A stretch of DNA of 64,000 nucleotides from Prorocentrum cordatum (Eukaryota; Sar; Dinophyceae; Prorocentrales; Prorocentraceae): positions 231,501-295,500 of the forward strand of contig CAUYUJ010014340.1 of assembly GCA_963575745.1 (NCBI GenBank). Direction: 5' to 3'. The stretch's first letter is position 1; each line of letters begins with the position of its first letter. Below the pieces are notes generated by a model, which did no database searches, had not been told where the DNA came from, and saw only the letters and a program-made list of their open reading frames with translations. Shown here one piece after another: positions 1 to 10,656 of this stretch. A program made the translations under genes and the position numbers.

Positions 1-507
1 CATATGCATTTCGGCTTCGGTGATTGGTTTAGGCTGTGGTTTGTCAGGCTCTGGCGTGGTAGCCGTGAGGCGCCTGACCGGCACGGGATGCAGGTGGCCC
101 CGCTGCGGGTAGCCCCGCAGGGTGACCACGTTCTCGATCGAGTTGCCGATTGGCATCTGGTGGAAGTCGGGAGTGAAGTAGCGCAGTGAAGTAGGAGAAA
201 GCGTCTCGAGTTCGCGGGTTGCCCCGCTAGCTCGATCGCGGACTGGCTCCGCTCCTCGCAGAGCCGGCGCAACATGGTATTCCACCGTAGTAGTAGTCCA
301 CCAAGTTGTGCCGTGGATTACAGGAATCAGAGCGAGAGCCAGCCACACGAGAGTGTAGCCAGCTCCGCTACCAAGTCGAAAACAAGCTGGTAAGCTTAGG
401 TATGTAGTCCGCCTTAGGCGCTCCCATATCCCAGGCTTTGGCTCATATCGCATGAGCAAGAGAGCGAGACGAAGCATGGGATCTGGAGTAAAGAGTAGGA
501 TGGGCAT
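1..507 (-). CDS. Partial N-terminal reading frame of a Ty1/copia-type element (element A)
   Basis: A minus-strand frame opens at an ATG at 507 and stays open for 169 codons to the window edge, so the gene continues to the left. The first ~46 codons lie inside the LTR-like repeat 374-659. They are followed by a hydrophobic segment at about residues 50-65 (residues YTLVWLALALIPV), then a polar, proline-rich stretch. Two GC mini-hairpins are translated within it (SGATR at about residues 94-98 and a variant near residue 135). The start of the same frame recurs in the repeat at 51482-51768, next to element C. By position and shared repeats this is probably the first protein of a copy of the same element family. 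No conserved enzyme domain is visible in this part. Confidence 0.45.
   Translation of the reverse strand, partial: MPILLFTPDPMLRLALLLMRYEPKPGIWERLRRTTYLSLPACFRLGSGAGYTLVWLALALIPVIHGTTWWTTTTVEYHVAPALRGAEPVRDRASGATRELETLSPTSLRYFTPDFHQMPIGNSIENVVTLRGYPQRGHLHPVPVRRLTATTPEPDKPQPKPITEAEMHM
90..227. repeat. GC mini-hairpins in element A
   Basis: Perfect 5-bp-stem palindromes occur at 105-118 (GCGGG-TAGC-CCCGC) and 214-227 (GCGGG-TTGC-CCCGC), and a one-mismatch copy at 90-103. They belong to the same family as the ~35 copies in element C and are translated in two different frames. Confidence 0.7.
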
Positions 508-659
508 CGTCAATGGAAAAGGGATTTTCCGATCTCTGATGCAAGTAGTGCGCCTCGGTGAGGCACAGTCACATATTAGGCCGGGCCCGGCTTGAGCCAG
601 GCACGGCAGCGGTACATGCTCGATTTATACCTCGCCTTTAACCTTCTCCGTTTAAAGTC
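374..659 (-). repeat. LTR-like repeat of element A (probable 5' LTR)
   Basis: About 286 bp are nearly identical to 51482-51768 in the same orientation, with scattered substitutions and one indel; similarity stops abruptly on both sides. Here the element interior lies to the left; at 51482 it lies to the right. That is what one expects of a 5' LTR and a 3' LTR from two minus-strand copies of one family. A TATA-like stretch (gatttatac) lies at about 622-630. Read on the minus strand it carries TGGCTCAAG, the last nine bases of the dinoflagellate SL. Canonical TG...CA ends are not clear, so the true edges may differ by a few bases. Confidence 0.6.
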
Positions 660-704
660 ATTTGTCGACACCTCTCACGAGGATCGTGGCCTTCGAGGGG
701 GGAG

Positions 705-866
705 CCGCAATCGACTACCCCCCCTCCCGCCCCAAGAGGCCCCCAAAAGCCCCCCAAGAGGCCCTGGGGGCCCCCAAGACGCCGCCAAGGAGCCCCAAGA
801 GACTCCCAAGAGGTCCCCAAGAGGCCCCCAAGAGGCCCTAAAGAGGGCTCCAGAGCTGGCGGAATG
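705..866 (+). repeat. CCAAGAGGCC-type minisatellite
   Basis: Irregular tandem units built on CCCAAGAGGCCC with variable C and G runs. All frames are low-complexity Pro/Arg/Gly/Ala and no gene is supported here. Confidence 0.75.
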
Positions 867-1085
867 AGCGAAGCGATTAAATAAAAGGAGGGGATATTCG
901 AGAGAACGAGGACGACAGGGAGGAGAAAGAGGATGAGGCGTACCAGGGATCGTCTTCGAGAAGCCAGCGTCGAGGAGGAGGAGGAGGAGGAGGAGGAGGA
1001 AGACATGGGAATGATGACGTGAAGATATAGACACGGAACGAAGAGGAAGACCAGGAGGCGACCGCAGTAGACGGCTGAAAGTGAA

Positions 1086-1234
1086 GATTATGATAATGAT
1101 GATGACGATGATGATGATGGTGATGATGACGATACTGATGACGGTGACGGTAATGGTTATGTTGATAATGACAACGACGATGACGATATTTATGTGAATT
1201 GTAATGGCGGTGATGCTGATGATACTGATGCGGC

Positions 1235-1266
<32 letters not shown>

Positions 1267-1401
1267 CTCATGGCGTCGATGGTAATGATGATGATGACCA
1301 TGATGAACATGATGCTGATGCGGATGATGATGATGATGATGATAATGATGATGATGACGATGATGATGATAATGATGATGATGACGATGATGATGATGAT
1401 A

Positions 1402-1459
<58 letters not shown>

Positions 1460-1468
1460 CGATAGCGA
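1086..1468 (+). repeat. (GAT/GAC)n triplet microsatellite
   Basis: About 380 bp of GAT repeats with GAC and AAT interruptions, becoming pure GAT towards the right. Long poly-Asp, poly-Ile and poly-Ser frames across it are translation artefacts. Confidence 0.9.
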
Positions 1469-2651
1469 TGATGGTGATGGTGTTCGGTTGCCGATGTCGC
1501 CGCGTAAGATGTACCGCGCTAACACCTACGACAACGTCAGATGGCCTCATGACGCTCAAAGAGGGGATCTCCAGACGGTCCAATGCTCCCAAAAGGCGCC
1601 CAAGAGGTCCCGAGAAGCCCCAGGCTGCCACGCTCAAGAGAGCCCCAGAGGGTCCCAGGACGCTCTCTAGGAGACCACCGACAAGCCAAAATCATGCACA
1701 CGCCCATACGGACTCAGTGATTTATACCTTGTTGCCTTGAGGCCCCAGATCGCCCCCCAAAAGGCCCCATGACGCCCCCACAAAGCGCGCGAGGAGCCCC
1801 ACGAAGCCCCGACACGCCCTCAACGGGGACCCGAAGTCGCTCCCGAAAAGTGCTGGACATCCGTCGACGGGGCCCGAAAAAACTCCAATCACACCCAGGC
1901 ATCTGCAACAAACCTCCGGCGCTTCCTTCCTGGGCTTCCAAGAACGCCCCACGATGGTTTCAAGATGCCTCGGGACGCTTCCGACACGGGCAAGGAAAGC
2001 TCCAAGACTGCCCACGAGAGCCTCCAGAAGGCCCGAGAAGCCCGCAGCAGCCCCCAAGAAAGCGCCAAGGGCCTCCCACAGGCTCCCAAGACCGCCGACG
2101 AGAGCGCCAAAGATTCCCCAACCCGCTTTTTTACCTCCGATACCTCCGATACCCTTCTGAGCCTGACGCATGAGCCCACGAGAACGCCAAGATGCCATCC
2201 AAAGGCGCTCCAAGTAATCCCAGGAGGTCACGAAAGGCCCCCATGACGCCCGAAGATGCACCCTCGACGCACCAAAAAGGCCCCCAGGAGCTTCCGAAGA
2301 TCCCCAGGAGGCGCGGAAGAAGGCCTTAGAATGATTACGAAAGTTCAGCGTTCCCGCTCTTCTGGGGCCCCAAGCGGCCCCACTGACCCCCAAGAGAGCC
2401 CCAAGACGGCCCCAAAGGACCCCACCACGGCCCAGGAGGCCCCGCGGAAGGGCCCAAGACGCCAGCGGGCGAACCCCAGGTCGGCTCAAGGAAGCCTTCA
2501 GACGGCCCTCGAGGCCCCCAAGAGGCCGCAGGACGACCCGGAGAGCCCAAGAAGGACGCGCCCCGACGGCAGAAGAGCGCCCTCAGACGGCACAAGAAGC
2601 CCCCAAGAGCCTCCAAGGCGCCCCCGAGACGCTGCCGACAGGCCCCAAGAG

Positions 2652-2843
2652 TTATGTCGGGCGTGTCCCCCTACAGGGGGGGGTTCGACGAAAAATAAAA
2701 AATACCCAACAAATACCCCAAAAAGGTCAAAAAATACTCAAAAAATGATCCCCAGACTATTTTTGGACTATGTTTTGACTATTTTTGGGGTATATTTGAT
2801 CTTTCGTCGAAAATCCCCATGTAGGGGGACAGGCCCGACTTAA
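2652..2843. mobile_element. MITE-like inverted-repeat element inserted in the minisatellite
   Basis: The two ends are imperfect inverted repeats of about 50 bp: the left arm begins TTATGTCGGGCG at 2652 and the right arm ends CGGGC/CCGACTTAA near 2841. Shared arm blocks include GTCGGGC, TGTCCCCCTACA and TTCGACGAAA. The centre (about 2700-2790) is AT-rich, unlike the surroundings. Array sequence (CCAAGAG) flanks both sides, as expected for insertion into the minisatellite. No coding capacity. A TTA/TAA target-site signature is possible but too short to prove. Confidence 0.55.
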
Positions 2844-2906
2844 TCCAAGAGGCCTCCAAGAGGCACCCAAGAGTCGCCCAACAGGCCCCCAGGGCCTCCG
2901 AGAGGC

Positions 2907-3003
2907 CCGGGGTGTCACACGGAACGGCCTCCCGTGCCTTCCCGAACAGTCGCCACCCAGAATGCTGTGCTGGCACGGTGGCGGAATTCCCGGAGGCAGC
3001 TGG
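2907..3003 (+). repeat. Dispersed repeat, partner of 48297-48395
   Basis: About 95 bp align with 48297-48395. Shared blocks include ACAGTCGCCACC, AGAATGCT and GAGGCAGCTGGA/CAGGCAGCTGGA. Both copies sit next to other simple repeats; nature unknown. Confidence 0.5.
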
Positions 3004-3493
3004 ACAAACCGGCCAGGCGGACTGGGGTGGGCGGGTGCGCCGCGGTTTGCGAGTCTTGGAGACACATGCCCCCTGGGTGCCCCAAAGACGGCCCCAAGAT
3101 GGCCTCAGGACGGCCGAGGACGGTCATAAGACAGCCCAAGATGGCATCCAAGACGGCCCCGGACACCCCAAGACGGGCCTCCAGAGGGGCCCCGATGTCC
3201 CAGCTCCACGAGGAGCCCAAGGGGGCTCCAGGAGGCCCCCAGAAACCCCAAGGTGCTCAAGAAGCCTCAAAGAAGCCTCGAAGGTGCTCCCAAGAGGCCC
3301 CAAGAAAGCTCCCAGGAGGCCCCTCACCTCAAGAAGCAAGTCTACCGAAGAACTGTAATTCCCGCGGGAAACAAGACGTCGCAACCCCCTCCAAAAGCGA
3401 ACAGGGAACTGACAGAAAGTATGACCCACACACCCTAGACGGTCAGGCACTGACCGCGCTCGAAGCCGCCGTGTCGCGCTGCGGTGCGTGTAT

Positions 3494-4875
3494 TCACGCG
3501 TTCAGGTAGGATGTGGTGTCCACCTTGTCGGGCATCTCTGGAATGCTCACTTCGAATCGCTCTTGAACGCTTTTCAACACCTTGGTGTCCTCTTGCGTAG
3601 ACGAGAATGTCACGGCTAAGCCCTTCGTGCCAAATCTGCCTGCACGCCCAACGCGATGGAGGTAAGCGTCGCTTGTCTCGGGCATATCGTAGTTGATGAC
3701 GATGTTCACTCGCTCGACATCCATGCCACGTCCGAAAAGGTCGGTAGAAACAAGAATGCGTTTCTTGAAATCCTTGAACGCCTGCAATTTATCCAGACGG
3801 ACGTCGACTGCCACTTCACCATTGCCTTTCCCTCTCTTACCATTCCCTTTCCCCCTCTTGCTTCGGGGAGGATCCGAGGAGAGCCTATCGGATTCTGGGT
3901 GCAAGGTCATCGATGGAAAGTTGCACTCATTTAGCAAGCCATCGAGTGCCAGGGCGCGCTTGACTGACTTGACAAAAATCACAACCTGGTTGAATTCCAA
4001 GTTGTCAAGCATGTCAATAAGTTTTTTGTTTTTCTGCTTCTCTTCTAGCTGCACATAATACTGCAGTAGGCCATGCAGCGTGAGCTTGGACTGTGACTCG
4101 ACGGTGATCTCGTGCGGTTCGGTCATGAACTTTTTACAGATGCTGGCAGTCTCGGGAGTGAGGGTTGCAGTGAACATCATCACCTGTTTCTTTCTCGGCG
4201 TCTTGATGAAGATCTGCTGCACGTCGCGGCGCAGACCCAGCTCATCGATACATCTGTCGCACTCGTCCAAAATGAAGCGCTTCAGATTGTCGAGCTTCAG
4301 AGCCTCCTCCCGCACGAGCTGTAGTACGCGCCCAGGCGTCCCCACCAACACGTGGCAGCCGTTCTTGAGCATCTCTTTGTCCTTATCGATGGGGTGGCCA
4401 CCGAAAACTGCACTAATCTTGATCTTCTTGACGAACTGTCCTAGACGCTTGAACTCGTGCTGGATCTGGTACGCGAGCTCCCGCGTGTGGCACAAGACCA
4501 AAACCGAGACAGTCTCCTGGGTGGATGCATCTAGGTCCTCTGGCATGTGCTGGTTGCGCGTCAGAAGGGATGGGGCGAGGGGGGCTGGCGTCCAAGAAGG
4601 CAGGGGGGTTTTGTAGAAAGGGCCGGCCCGTTGTGAGAAGGAAAGATGGGATACCTTCTTGGAACTCCGCCCCTTTGCCCTATCCCTTCCTGCGCGCGGC
4701 CAAATTTGCTGCAGGCAGCTGAGCACGAAAACCGCCGTCTTTCCCATGCCAGACTTGGCCTGGCAGAGAATGTCGGTCCCGAGCATCGCTTGCGGAATGC
4801 AGGCGTGTTGCACCTCGGAAGGGTGCTCGAAGCCGCACGCCACGAGGGCCTTCATGAGCTCTGGCCTCAGCAAAG
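3494..4875 (-). CDS. DDX39B-like: UAP56/DDX39-type DECD-box RNA helicase, N-terminal exon missing
   Basis: Homologous to the ATP-dependent RNA helicase of the TREX mRNA export and splicing machinery (UAP56, yeast Sub2), which acts in the nucleus. In order on the minus strand: Q-motif-like GFEHPSEVQ, Walker [15 protein letters not shown] (motif Ia), TPGR, DECD (motif II, diagnostic of this subfamily), TAT (motif III), [23 protein letters not shown] (motif VI), and the C-terminus TSYLNA before TGA at 3494-3496. The frame is open upstream to 5212, but homology starts only at LRPELM near 4875, directly after a (CTC)n pyrimidine tract and CTGAG|G, so 4875 is probably a 3' splice site. The usual acidic N-terminus and SGFRDF block were not found upstream. 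Two in-frame insertions are probable introns: about 4548-4652 (GTATCC...CCAG) between the Walker A segment and motif Ia, and about 3805-3890 after TLH, where the conserved block RGMPQEE is also missing. A working gene with unannotated exons or a truncated copy are both possible. Confidence 0.85.
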
Positions 4876-4879
4876 GAAG

Positions 4880-4945
4880 TGGAGGTGAGCGAAGAGGAGG
4901 AGGAGGAGGAGGAGGAGGAGGAGCAGGAGGAGGAGGAGGAAGAGA
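4880..4945 (+). repeat. (GGA/GGT)n tract in presumed intron
   Basis: Purine-rich triplet run; on the helicase (minus) strand it is a pyrimidine tract just upstream of the inferred 3' splice site, so it may serve as the polypyrimidine tract. Confidence 0.5.
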
Positions 4946-5734
4946 CCATATGAAGAAATACCAGGATGGCAAACAATGTTTTACGGTGCAACCGCAAAAC
5001 GAAAGTGTGAATAAAACGTGAATAAAACGGGCACGGAAGCTGGCCAGGTTCCGCAGGGCCAAATGGCGGCGGAAAAGGGAAACGCCTAACGGGGCAAGCG
5101 TGCACAACATACTGTTCGAATTTGGTGCCCAAGCAAGTCTGACTGTGCCTCGCCGGCTCAGGTGCGCAAGCCGTACCCAAACCAGCGAAGCAAAACGAGT
5201 TCTACTGACCATGTCCCTTATTTAAAAAGGGGCCTGCAGCATATTATTGGGTGGAACACGCACTCACTGACTTGCATTCACTCACTCACTTTCCGTCATC
5301 TGCTGCCTCACGACACACAGCTCGCGGACGCAACCCTCTCACTTGCATGCTTCGTTAACGCTCCCTGATGACCTGACAGTCGGACGTTGCCGTCGCGAAC
5401 ATCGCCCAAGATATGTGACCCCAGATAGTCCCACCAGCCCAGTGGGCGTCGGTGGTTAAAAAAGTGTCCTCTTCCACCCTCCTTTTTTCCTTCGGGGGGG
5501 CTATCACTGTTCCCTATTAACATACACCCCCTCCCCCAGGCGACCGGGAGCCAACCCAGGTCAATGCGGGCCCCCCCACACCATCCCTTCGGTAAAAAAC
5601 AATACAAACACACACTCTGCCCCCACCATCCTTTGTAACAAACAAAACCAAACACACTCTGTCTCCAAATTCGGAGCATGCGCAGCGAAACCGATGCTGC
5701 CTCCCCCCACCATCCCTGTCAAAAAGCAATACAC
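4946..5734. other. No gene seen; short direct repeats
   Basis: No frame resembles a known family. Three imperfect copies of a CCCCCACCATCC + C/T-rich + AAACAATAC unit occur at about 5572-5620, 5622-5670 and 5701-5735. This is where an upstream helicase exon could lie, but I could not find it. Confidence 0.4.
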
Positions 5735-6012
5735 TTGGCGGCGGCGGCGGCTGGGGCGGCTGCGGCGGGGGCAGCGGCTGCGGCGGCTGTGGCGGTGGCG
5801 GCGGCGGGGGCGGCGGCGGCGGCGGGGGCGGCGCCGGCGGGGGCGGCGGCGGCGGGGCGGCGGCGGTGGCGGCGGTGGCGGTGGCGGCAGCGGCTGCGGC
5901 GGCAGCGACTGCGGCGGCAGCGGCTGCGGCGGCGGCGAATTGGCAGCGGGGGCGGCGGCGGCGGCGGCGGCGGTGGCGGCGGGCAGCGCGGTGGCGGCGG
6001 CAGCGGCGGACA

Positions 6013-6043
<31 letters not shown>

Positions 6044-6045
6044 AT
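5735..6045 (+). repeat. (GGC)n triplet microsatellite
   Basis: About 310 bp of GGC/GCG triplets with GGT, GCT and GAC variants. All six frames are homopolymeric or Arg/Gly/Ala runs. Confidence 0.9.
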
Positions 6046-6175
6046 TGGCCCCCAGTAGCCGGCCATCCAAAGACGACTGCTGCATATGCTGCGCTTCGGG
6101 CCGCGCTCGGATGTTACGTATGTGTTGGGAGGGCGGGTGGGAGTGAGCGAGACGGCTTGCGGGCGGAGAGGGAGA

Positions 6176-6500
6176 CTCTTGACCCCTCCCCCTACCCCCT
6201 CTCCTGGACCTGGACGGGGGTTCCGCGAGGTGTCAGGGCGTCCACGAGGAAGCCAAAATCATTGGTTTAACCAGGATTTTGGCCCCATTTTGGCCTCCTG
6301 ACGGGAGGATCCCAATTAAAGCTCCCCTCTTGTTTGATCGATCTCCTCTAAGATGGCCCCAAGAGGCGCCCAGGAGGCCCCAAGAGGTCCCAAGATGGCC
6401 CCAAGATGGCCCCAAGAGGCCCCCAAGAGGCCCCCAGGAGGCCCCCAACAGGACCGCAAGCGGCCCCAAGAGGCCTCCCCGAGGCACCCAGGACGCCCAA
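6176..6500 (+). repeat. Single unit of the GATCGATCTC higher-order repeat
   Basis: 6176-6360 matches 30484-30680 block by block: C/T-rich run, CTGGAC-C/T-GGACG, GTTCCGCGAGG, CATTTTGG, then TTTGATCGATCTCCTC. It is followed by a CCAAGAGGCC minisatellite to about 6500, the same order as in the 30.5-31.7 kb array. Confidence 0.6.
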
Positions 6501-6599
6501 GAGTCCCTCTGGACGGCCCTCTACTCGCCTGGGCGTCGTTTCTGGATGGGCTGGTGGGGATACGCGAAGCGTCTAGAATTCAACCAGTAGCGTGGTTGC

Positions 6600-7890
6600 T
6601 CTCCTTGTTGGTAATGTTTCTATGATGCGAGCTGGGCGCGGCATTATTGTGCTTCTCTTCGTTCCGCCGGACTGTCTGGTGGTCGTCGCCGAGCATGCCG
6701 CCCATGACGCTCAAAACGAGGTCGCGGCCGACGCTTCCGTTCGTCATGAAGTCGGCGCGCATGTCCCTGTCGCACCGCAAGATGTCGTCCAGCTGCTTGG
6801 TGCGAGGCTGGACCGATAGCCACTGGAGACGGCGTGCCATCCTGTTTTCCGATGGAGGTCAAACAGGGCCCATGGCCAGGACCGGAAACACGGACATGCC
6901 GTCGACGCCCAGATCGGCCTGCACCGCGCTGCCTCCTTTCCCCCTCAGCCTCCTGATCTCCTCGGCGAAACTGGGTCCACGGATATCTCGCGTAGCGCAA
7001 GAAGGTGCGCCTGTAGTCCGTCAGCTTCGCCGCGGGCTGCGAGCAGCTATGGGCCTAACGATGATAGGCACACGACTCTGTGCGATCGGCTCACGGCGTC
7101 GAGCAAGCGTCAGATCTGCTCACCAGCACTGCGGGACTTGCCCACGCGCGAGTATACGGCCCCTCTCATACCGCACCCGGTCTCCTCCTCGCGCTCGAGC
7201 CGTCGTTGCGGGCGCGTAGTCGCCCGGCGCACTCCATCGCAGGGAAGGCGATGCGCGCCATGATATTCTGCATGGCCAGAACGACGGAGTTGAGATGAGC
7301 CACGCGACGGAAGGGCAGCTTGTTCTTGGCCCTCCCCAGTGCCCCCAGTGCGACGATGTAGACGAAATGGGCCTCCGGTCGGCTCGTCGGCCTTCACCTT
7401 GTCCAAGTCGACGTGCCCGACGGGGATCAGGGCGTCGATGTGCTCGTCCTGGTCTGGCGTCACTGCGCCGTCGGCGCTGCGATCCTGGTGGGCTCCGCAG
7501 TCGGTGAAGTCGTCGCAGCCCCCCTTCATCCTACCGAAGACGCTCTCGACGTGGCCGATGAGCCAATCCACGCGCCCCCTGTATCCAGCGAACTTCCAGT
7601 CGTCAGCGCGCTTGGACAGCATGAGCACTAGCTTCGAGTCGCCGGCACCCTGGGCACTGCACGTCTCGCGCTTGACCTCGAGCTCTGGGCCCCACCTTGT
7701 CAGTTCGGAGTTGCACTCTGGCGAGCGCGTGACACTGGCGAACTTCGTGGAGAAATATCTGGGCACATCCTGGCAGCCCGCGCCCGGCTCGACGCAGCGC
7801 AGGCATTCGGTCCTCTCGTCGAAAGACTCGTAGCCTGGCGCCTGCCTGAGGATAGCTGCACTGCCAGGTGGCAGGATGAAGTTTACCTCG
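6600..7890 (-). pseudogene. Ty1/copia reverse transcriptase-RNase H relic
   Basis: Minus-strand fragments align with element C. At 7890-7700: PPGSAAIL, PGYESFDE, CLRCVEPGAG, PRYFSTKF (in element C: PPGSAAVL, PGFESYDE, CLRCLKPGTG, PRAFSLKL). The RT active site is near 7570-7600 as RADD in place of HVDD. At 6640-6800 the RNase H end reads RCDRDMRADFM and NGSVGRDLVLSVM (in element C: WCDTRDMTADG and KGSIDRALLLQVM). Several frame breaks separate the blocks, so it cannot make a whole protein. There is no integrase or gag next to it. Confidence 0.7.
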
Positions 7891-8406
7891 CGCGGTGCTT
7901 CGCCCAGCCCCTGCCCTCCTCGCCGCGCCAGCGAACGTCTCCAGAGATCCAGCGCCCGCGTCGCGACAGCCTCTCAGCGCCGAGCGGCGCCGGGTTATCC
8001 CAGCGGTTTTGCCGTCCGATCTCTACCAGCGCACCCATGTAAAACCGTGTCTGGAGTCCACTTGTACTTCACCCAAATGGTGAGCTACTCGAGGATGGCT
8101 GCGGCGACTTTCGAACTCCCTTCAGCGACATCGCCGGGGGGGCACCCGGAATTGTTTCACGAGGCCGTGGGCAATATTTCCAAAATTGCTTCAACGTTAA
8201 GGAAATGGAACGCGAAACACGTCCGCCCCGCGAACAATTTCAAACAATTGTTTCGCCGGGGGGGGCACCTGCCCAGGCGAGAAAAAATGCCCATGAAATG
8301 GTTTAGCGGTCAACAACTTGCCTGGTCAGGATCCCCCTACCCGGCAAATTTTTGCCCGCCAGAGCAATATTGTTCGATATAGCATGTGGGCCAAATGATG
8401 CTTTAA

Positions 8407-8412
<6 letters not shown>
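7891..8412. other. No gene seen
   Basis: Contains short palindromes around CAATTGTTTCGCC and GGGGGGCACC. A faint resemblance to 18780-18990 (CAATATTG, AAATATTTC beside an AT tract) suggests an old dispersed repeat. No coding signal. Confidence 0.3.

Positions 8413-8499
<87 letters not shown>
8413..8499. repeat. (AT)n microsatellite
   Basis: Almost pure AT dinucleotides with one CAT interruption. Confidence 0.95.
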
Positions 8500-8505
<6 letters not shown>

Positions 8506-8589
8506 GAGGGGGCCGAACGGTCATTCACTGTCCCTGGGTGCGTGGCTGAAGTGGGATTCCGCGGTGCGGATTCGTGTTGTTGGTGTTGT

Positions 8590-8831
8590 TGAACATTATT
8601 ACTTCTAAAGAATAATTATTGTTGGGGCCCCTGGTGCATGGCCCCCCCGCCGCGCCTAGGCCGCAGCCACATTTTCATCATCAGCCACATTTTCATCATT
8701 TTCGTGAGGAAGTCTCAGGCAAAACGGGTTGGTCCGGATCCGGTTGTTTTGTTACGACCGTCTTTCCCTTGCAAAAAAAAACTAAAGTGGACATTTCTTG
8801 CTCTAACATAACCAAACTTCAAGAATCCCTT

Positions 8832-8875
<44 letters not shown>

Positions 8876-9392
8876 ACATTCGCGCGCGCAAGACGAAATC
8901 CTTCCAAAACCTTAGTTTTCGTAGCGAGTTTTAACATAAAAGCCTAAAAAAACAATGTTTTTTTCAAAAAAAAATGTCAAACTCATCCCGCGCGCTCTTG
9001 CGGATTCGTAGGAAACCCAACACTTTTTAAACATTTCTGTCAAACGGGCTTTTGCGAGCAACTTTTTCGAACTTCTGCAACAACGGTTGCGCACCTGCCA
9101 GGGCCATCATCCCTGTCAAATAATACCATGCGGGACACATTCGTTTTTTCTTCGCGCGCGCACGCCGTCGTCGTCGGCCGCGGGGCCCTGAATAGTAGCC
9201 ACGGTCGTCCGCATGCCACGAAGTGAAGTGTCCGAACGTCATAGGGCGGGAAGCTGGGTGTGGGTGGTGGCGAAGAGTCGTTTGGAAATTTGGTAGAGCT
9301 TGAACCGGCCCCCCCACAAAGTGGGGGTATTGCCCGCCTCCTATGAAAACCCTGGCACTGGTGAGAACGGAGTGTCCCCACGTGCTAGTAAG

Positions 9393-9457
<65 letters not shown>

Positions 9458-10608
9458 GAACATTATTATTACTTCTAAAGAATAATTATTGTTGGGACCC
9501 CTGGTGCACGACCCCCCTCCAAAACCTAGGCCGCAGCCTCATTTCCTTCATTTTCTAGCGAAAGCTTCAGAAAAGTGGATTAGTACCGGATCCGGTTTTT
9601 TGTTGACGCTCGTTTTCCCTTGCAAAAAACACTATAAAATGAAAATTCTGGTTCTTAGTTGATCAAATTTCAAGAATCCCTTGCAAAAAATAAAGGTAAA
9701 GTGGACAATCGTGCGCGCAAGACGAAATCCTTCCAAAACCTTAGGTTTCGTAGCGATTTTAACATAAAAACATCAAAAACCCAATGGTTTTTTAAGAAAA
9801 AATTGTCAAAATGTCCTTCCGCGCGCGCTGTCCGAATCCCACAAAACCAATGGTTTTTCAACATTTATGTTACATGAGCTCGCGCGAGCTACTTTTTCTT
9901 GTTCTAACATAATCAAATTTCAATAATCCCTTGCAAAAAATAAGGTAAAGTGGACATTCGCGCGCGCAAGACGAAATCCTTCCAGAACCTTAGGTTTCGT
10001 AACGATTTCAACATAAAAACATCAAAAACCCAATGGTTTTTCAAAAAAAAATGTCCAAATTTCATCCCGCGCGCGCTGTCCGACTCCCACAAAACCAATG
10101 GTTTTTCAACATTTATGTTACATGAGCTCGCGCGAGCTACTTTTTCTTGTTCTAACATAATCAATATTCCCTTGCAAAAAAAAGTAAAGTGGACATTCGC
10201 GCGCGCAAGACCAACAAAAAACACGACGATCTCAGGAACTTGCCCCAAAAATGTGACCAACTCCGCTCTCTCTGTCTCTCTCTCTGTCTGCTCTCTGTCT
10301 CTCTCTCTGTCTGTCTGTGTCATGTATTGTATGTCACAATTGCAGGATGCTGGGCACACGCGCGCCCCGAATAAGTGACCAAGTTCTGTGGGTGTGTACC
10401 CCACGCCAGTGTAGTAGCCACGGTCGTCCGCACGCCACGAAGTGAAGTGTCCCAACGTCATAGGGCGGGAAGCTGGGTTTGGGTGGTCGCGAAGAGTCGT
10501 TTGGATATTTGGTAGAGCTTGAACTGCCCCCCCACGAAGTGGGGGTATTGTCTCGCGTCGCATGAAAACCCTGGCACTGGTGAGAACACTGAGCGTTCGG
10601 GTAAAATG

Positions 10609-10640
<32 letters not shown>
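8590..10640. repeat. Composite non-coding repeat cluster
   Basis: Two module types are repeated. Module 1 (CCCTTGCAAAAAA...GTGGACATTCGCGCGCGCAAGACGAAATCCTTCC...TTTTTCAA...) occurs at about 8765-9010, 9610-9880, 9885-10130 and partly 10150-10215. Module 2 (CGTCATAGGGCGGGAAGCTGGG...TTTGGTAGAGCTTGAAC...CCCTGGCACTGGTGAGAAC) occurs at 9237-9367 and 10457-10587, each followed by (GTT)n at 9388-9459 and 10606-10650. A block ATTACTTCTAAAGAATAATTATTG is shared by 8598 and 9468. A (CTCT)n tract lies at 10266-10318. No coding domain; looks like nested copies of a non-autonomous element. Confidence 0.65.
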
Positions 10641-10645
<5 letters not shown>

Positions 10646-10656
10646 GTTGTCGTCGT

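Larger units (their letters stand above)
1560..3330 (+). repeat. Long CCAAGAGGCC-type minisatellite array
   Basis: About 1.7 kb of degenerate units (CCCAAGACGGCC, CCCCCAAGAGGCC and similar), interrupted by the MITE-like element at 2652-2843 and by the single-copy-looking stretch at 2907-3060. No reading frame shows a domain. The same unit recurs at 6350-6500, 30670-31680 and 47090-47780. Confidence 0.7.

Noticed and set aside
675-1637. Long minus and plus frames rich in Ile, Asp, Met or Ser
   Set aside because: They are translations of the (GAT)n microsatellite; no non-repetitive domain.
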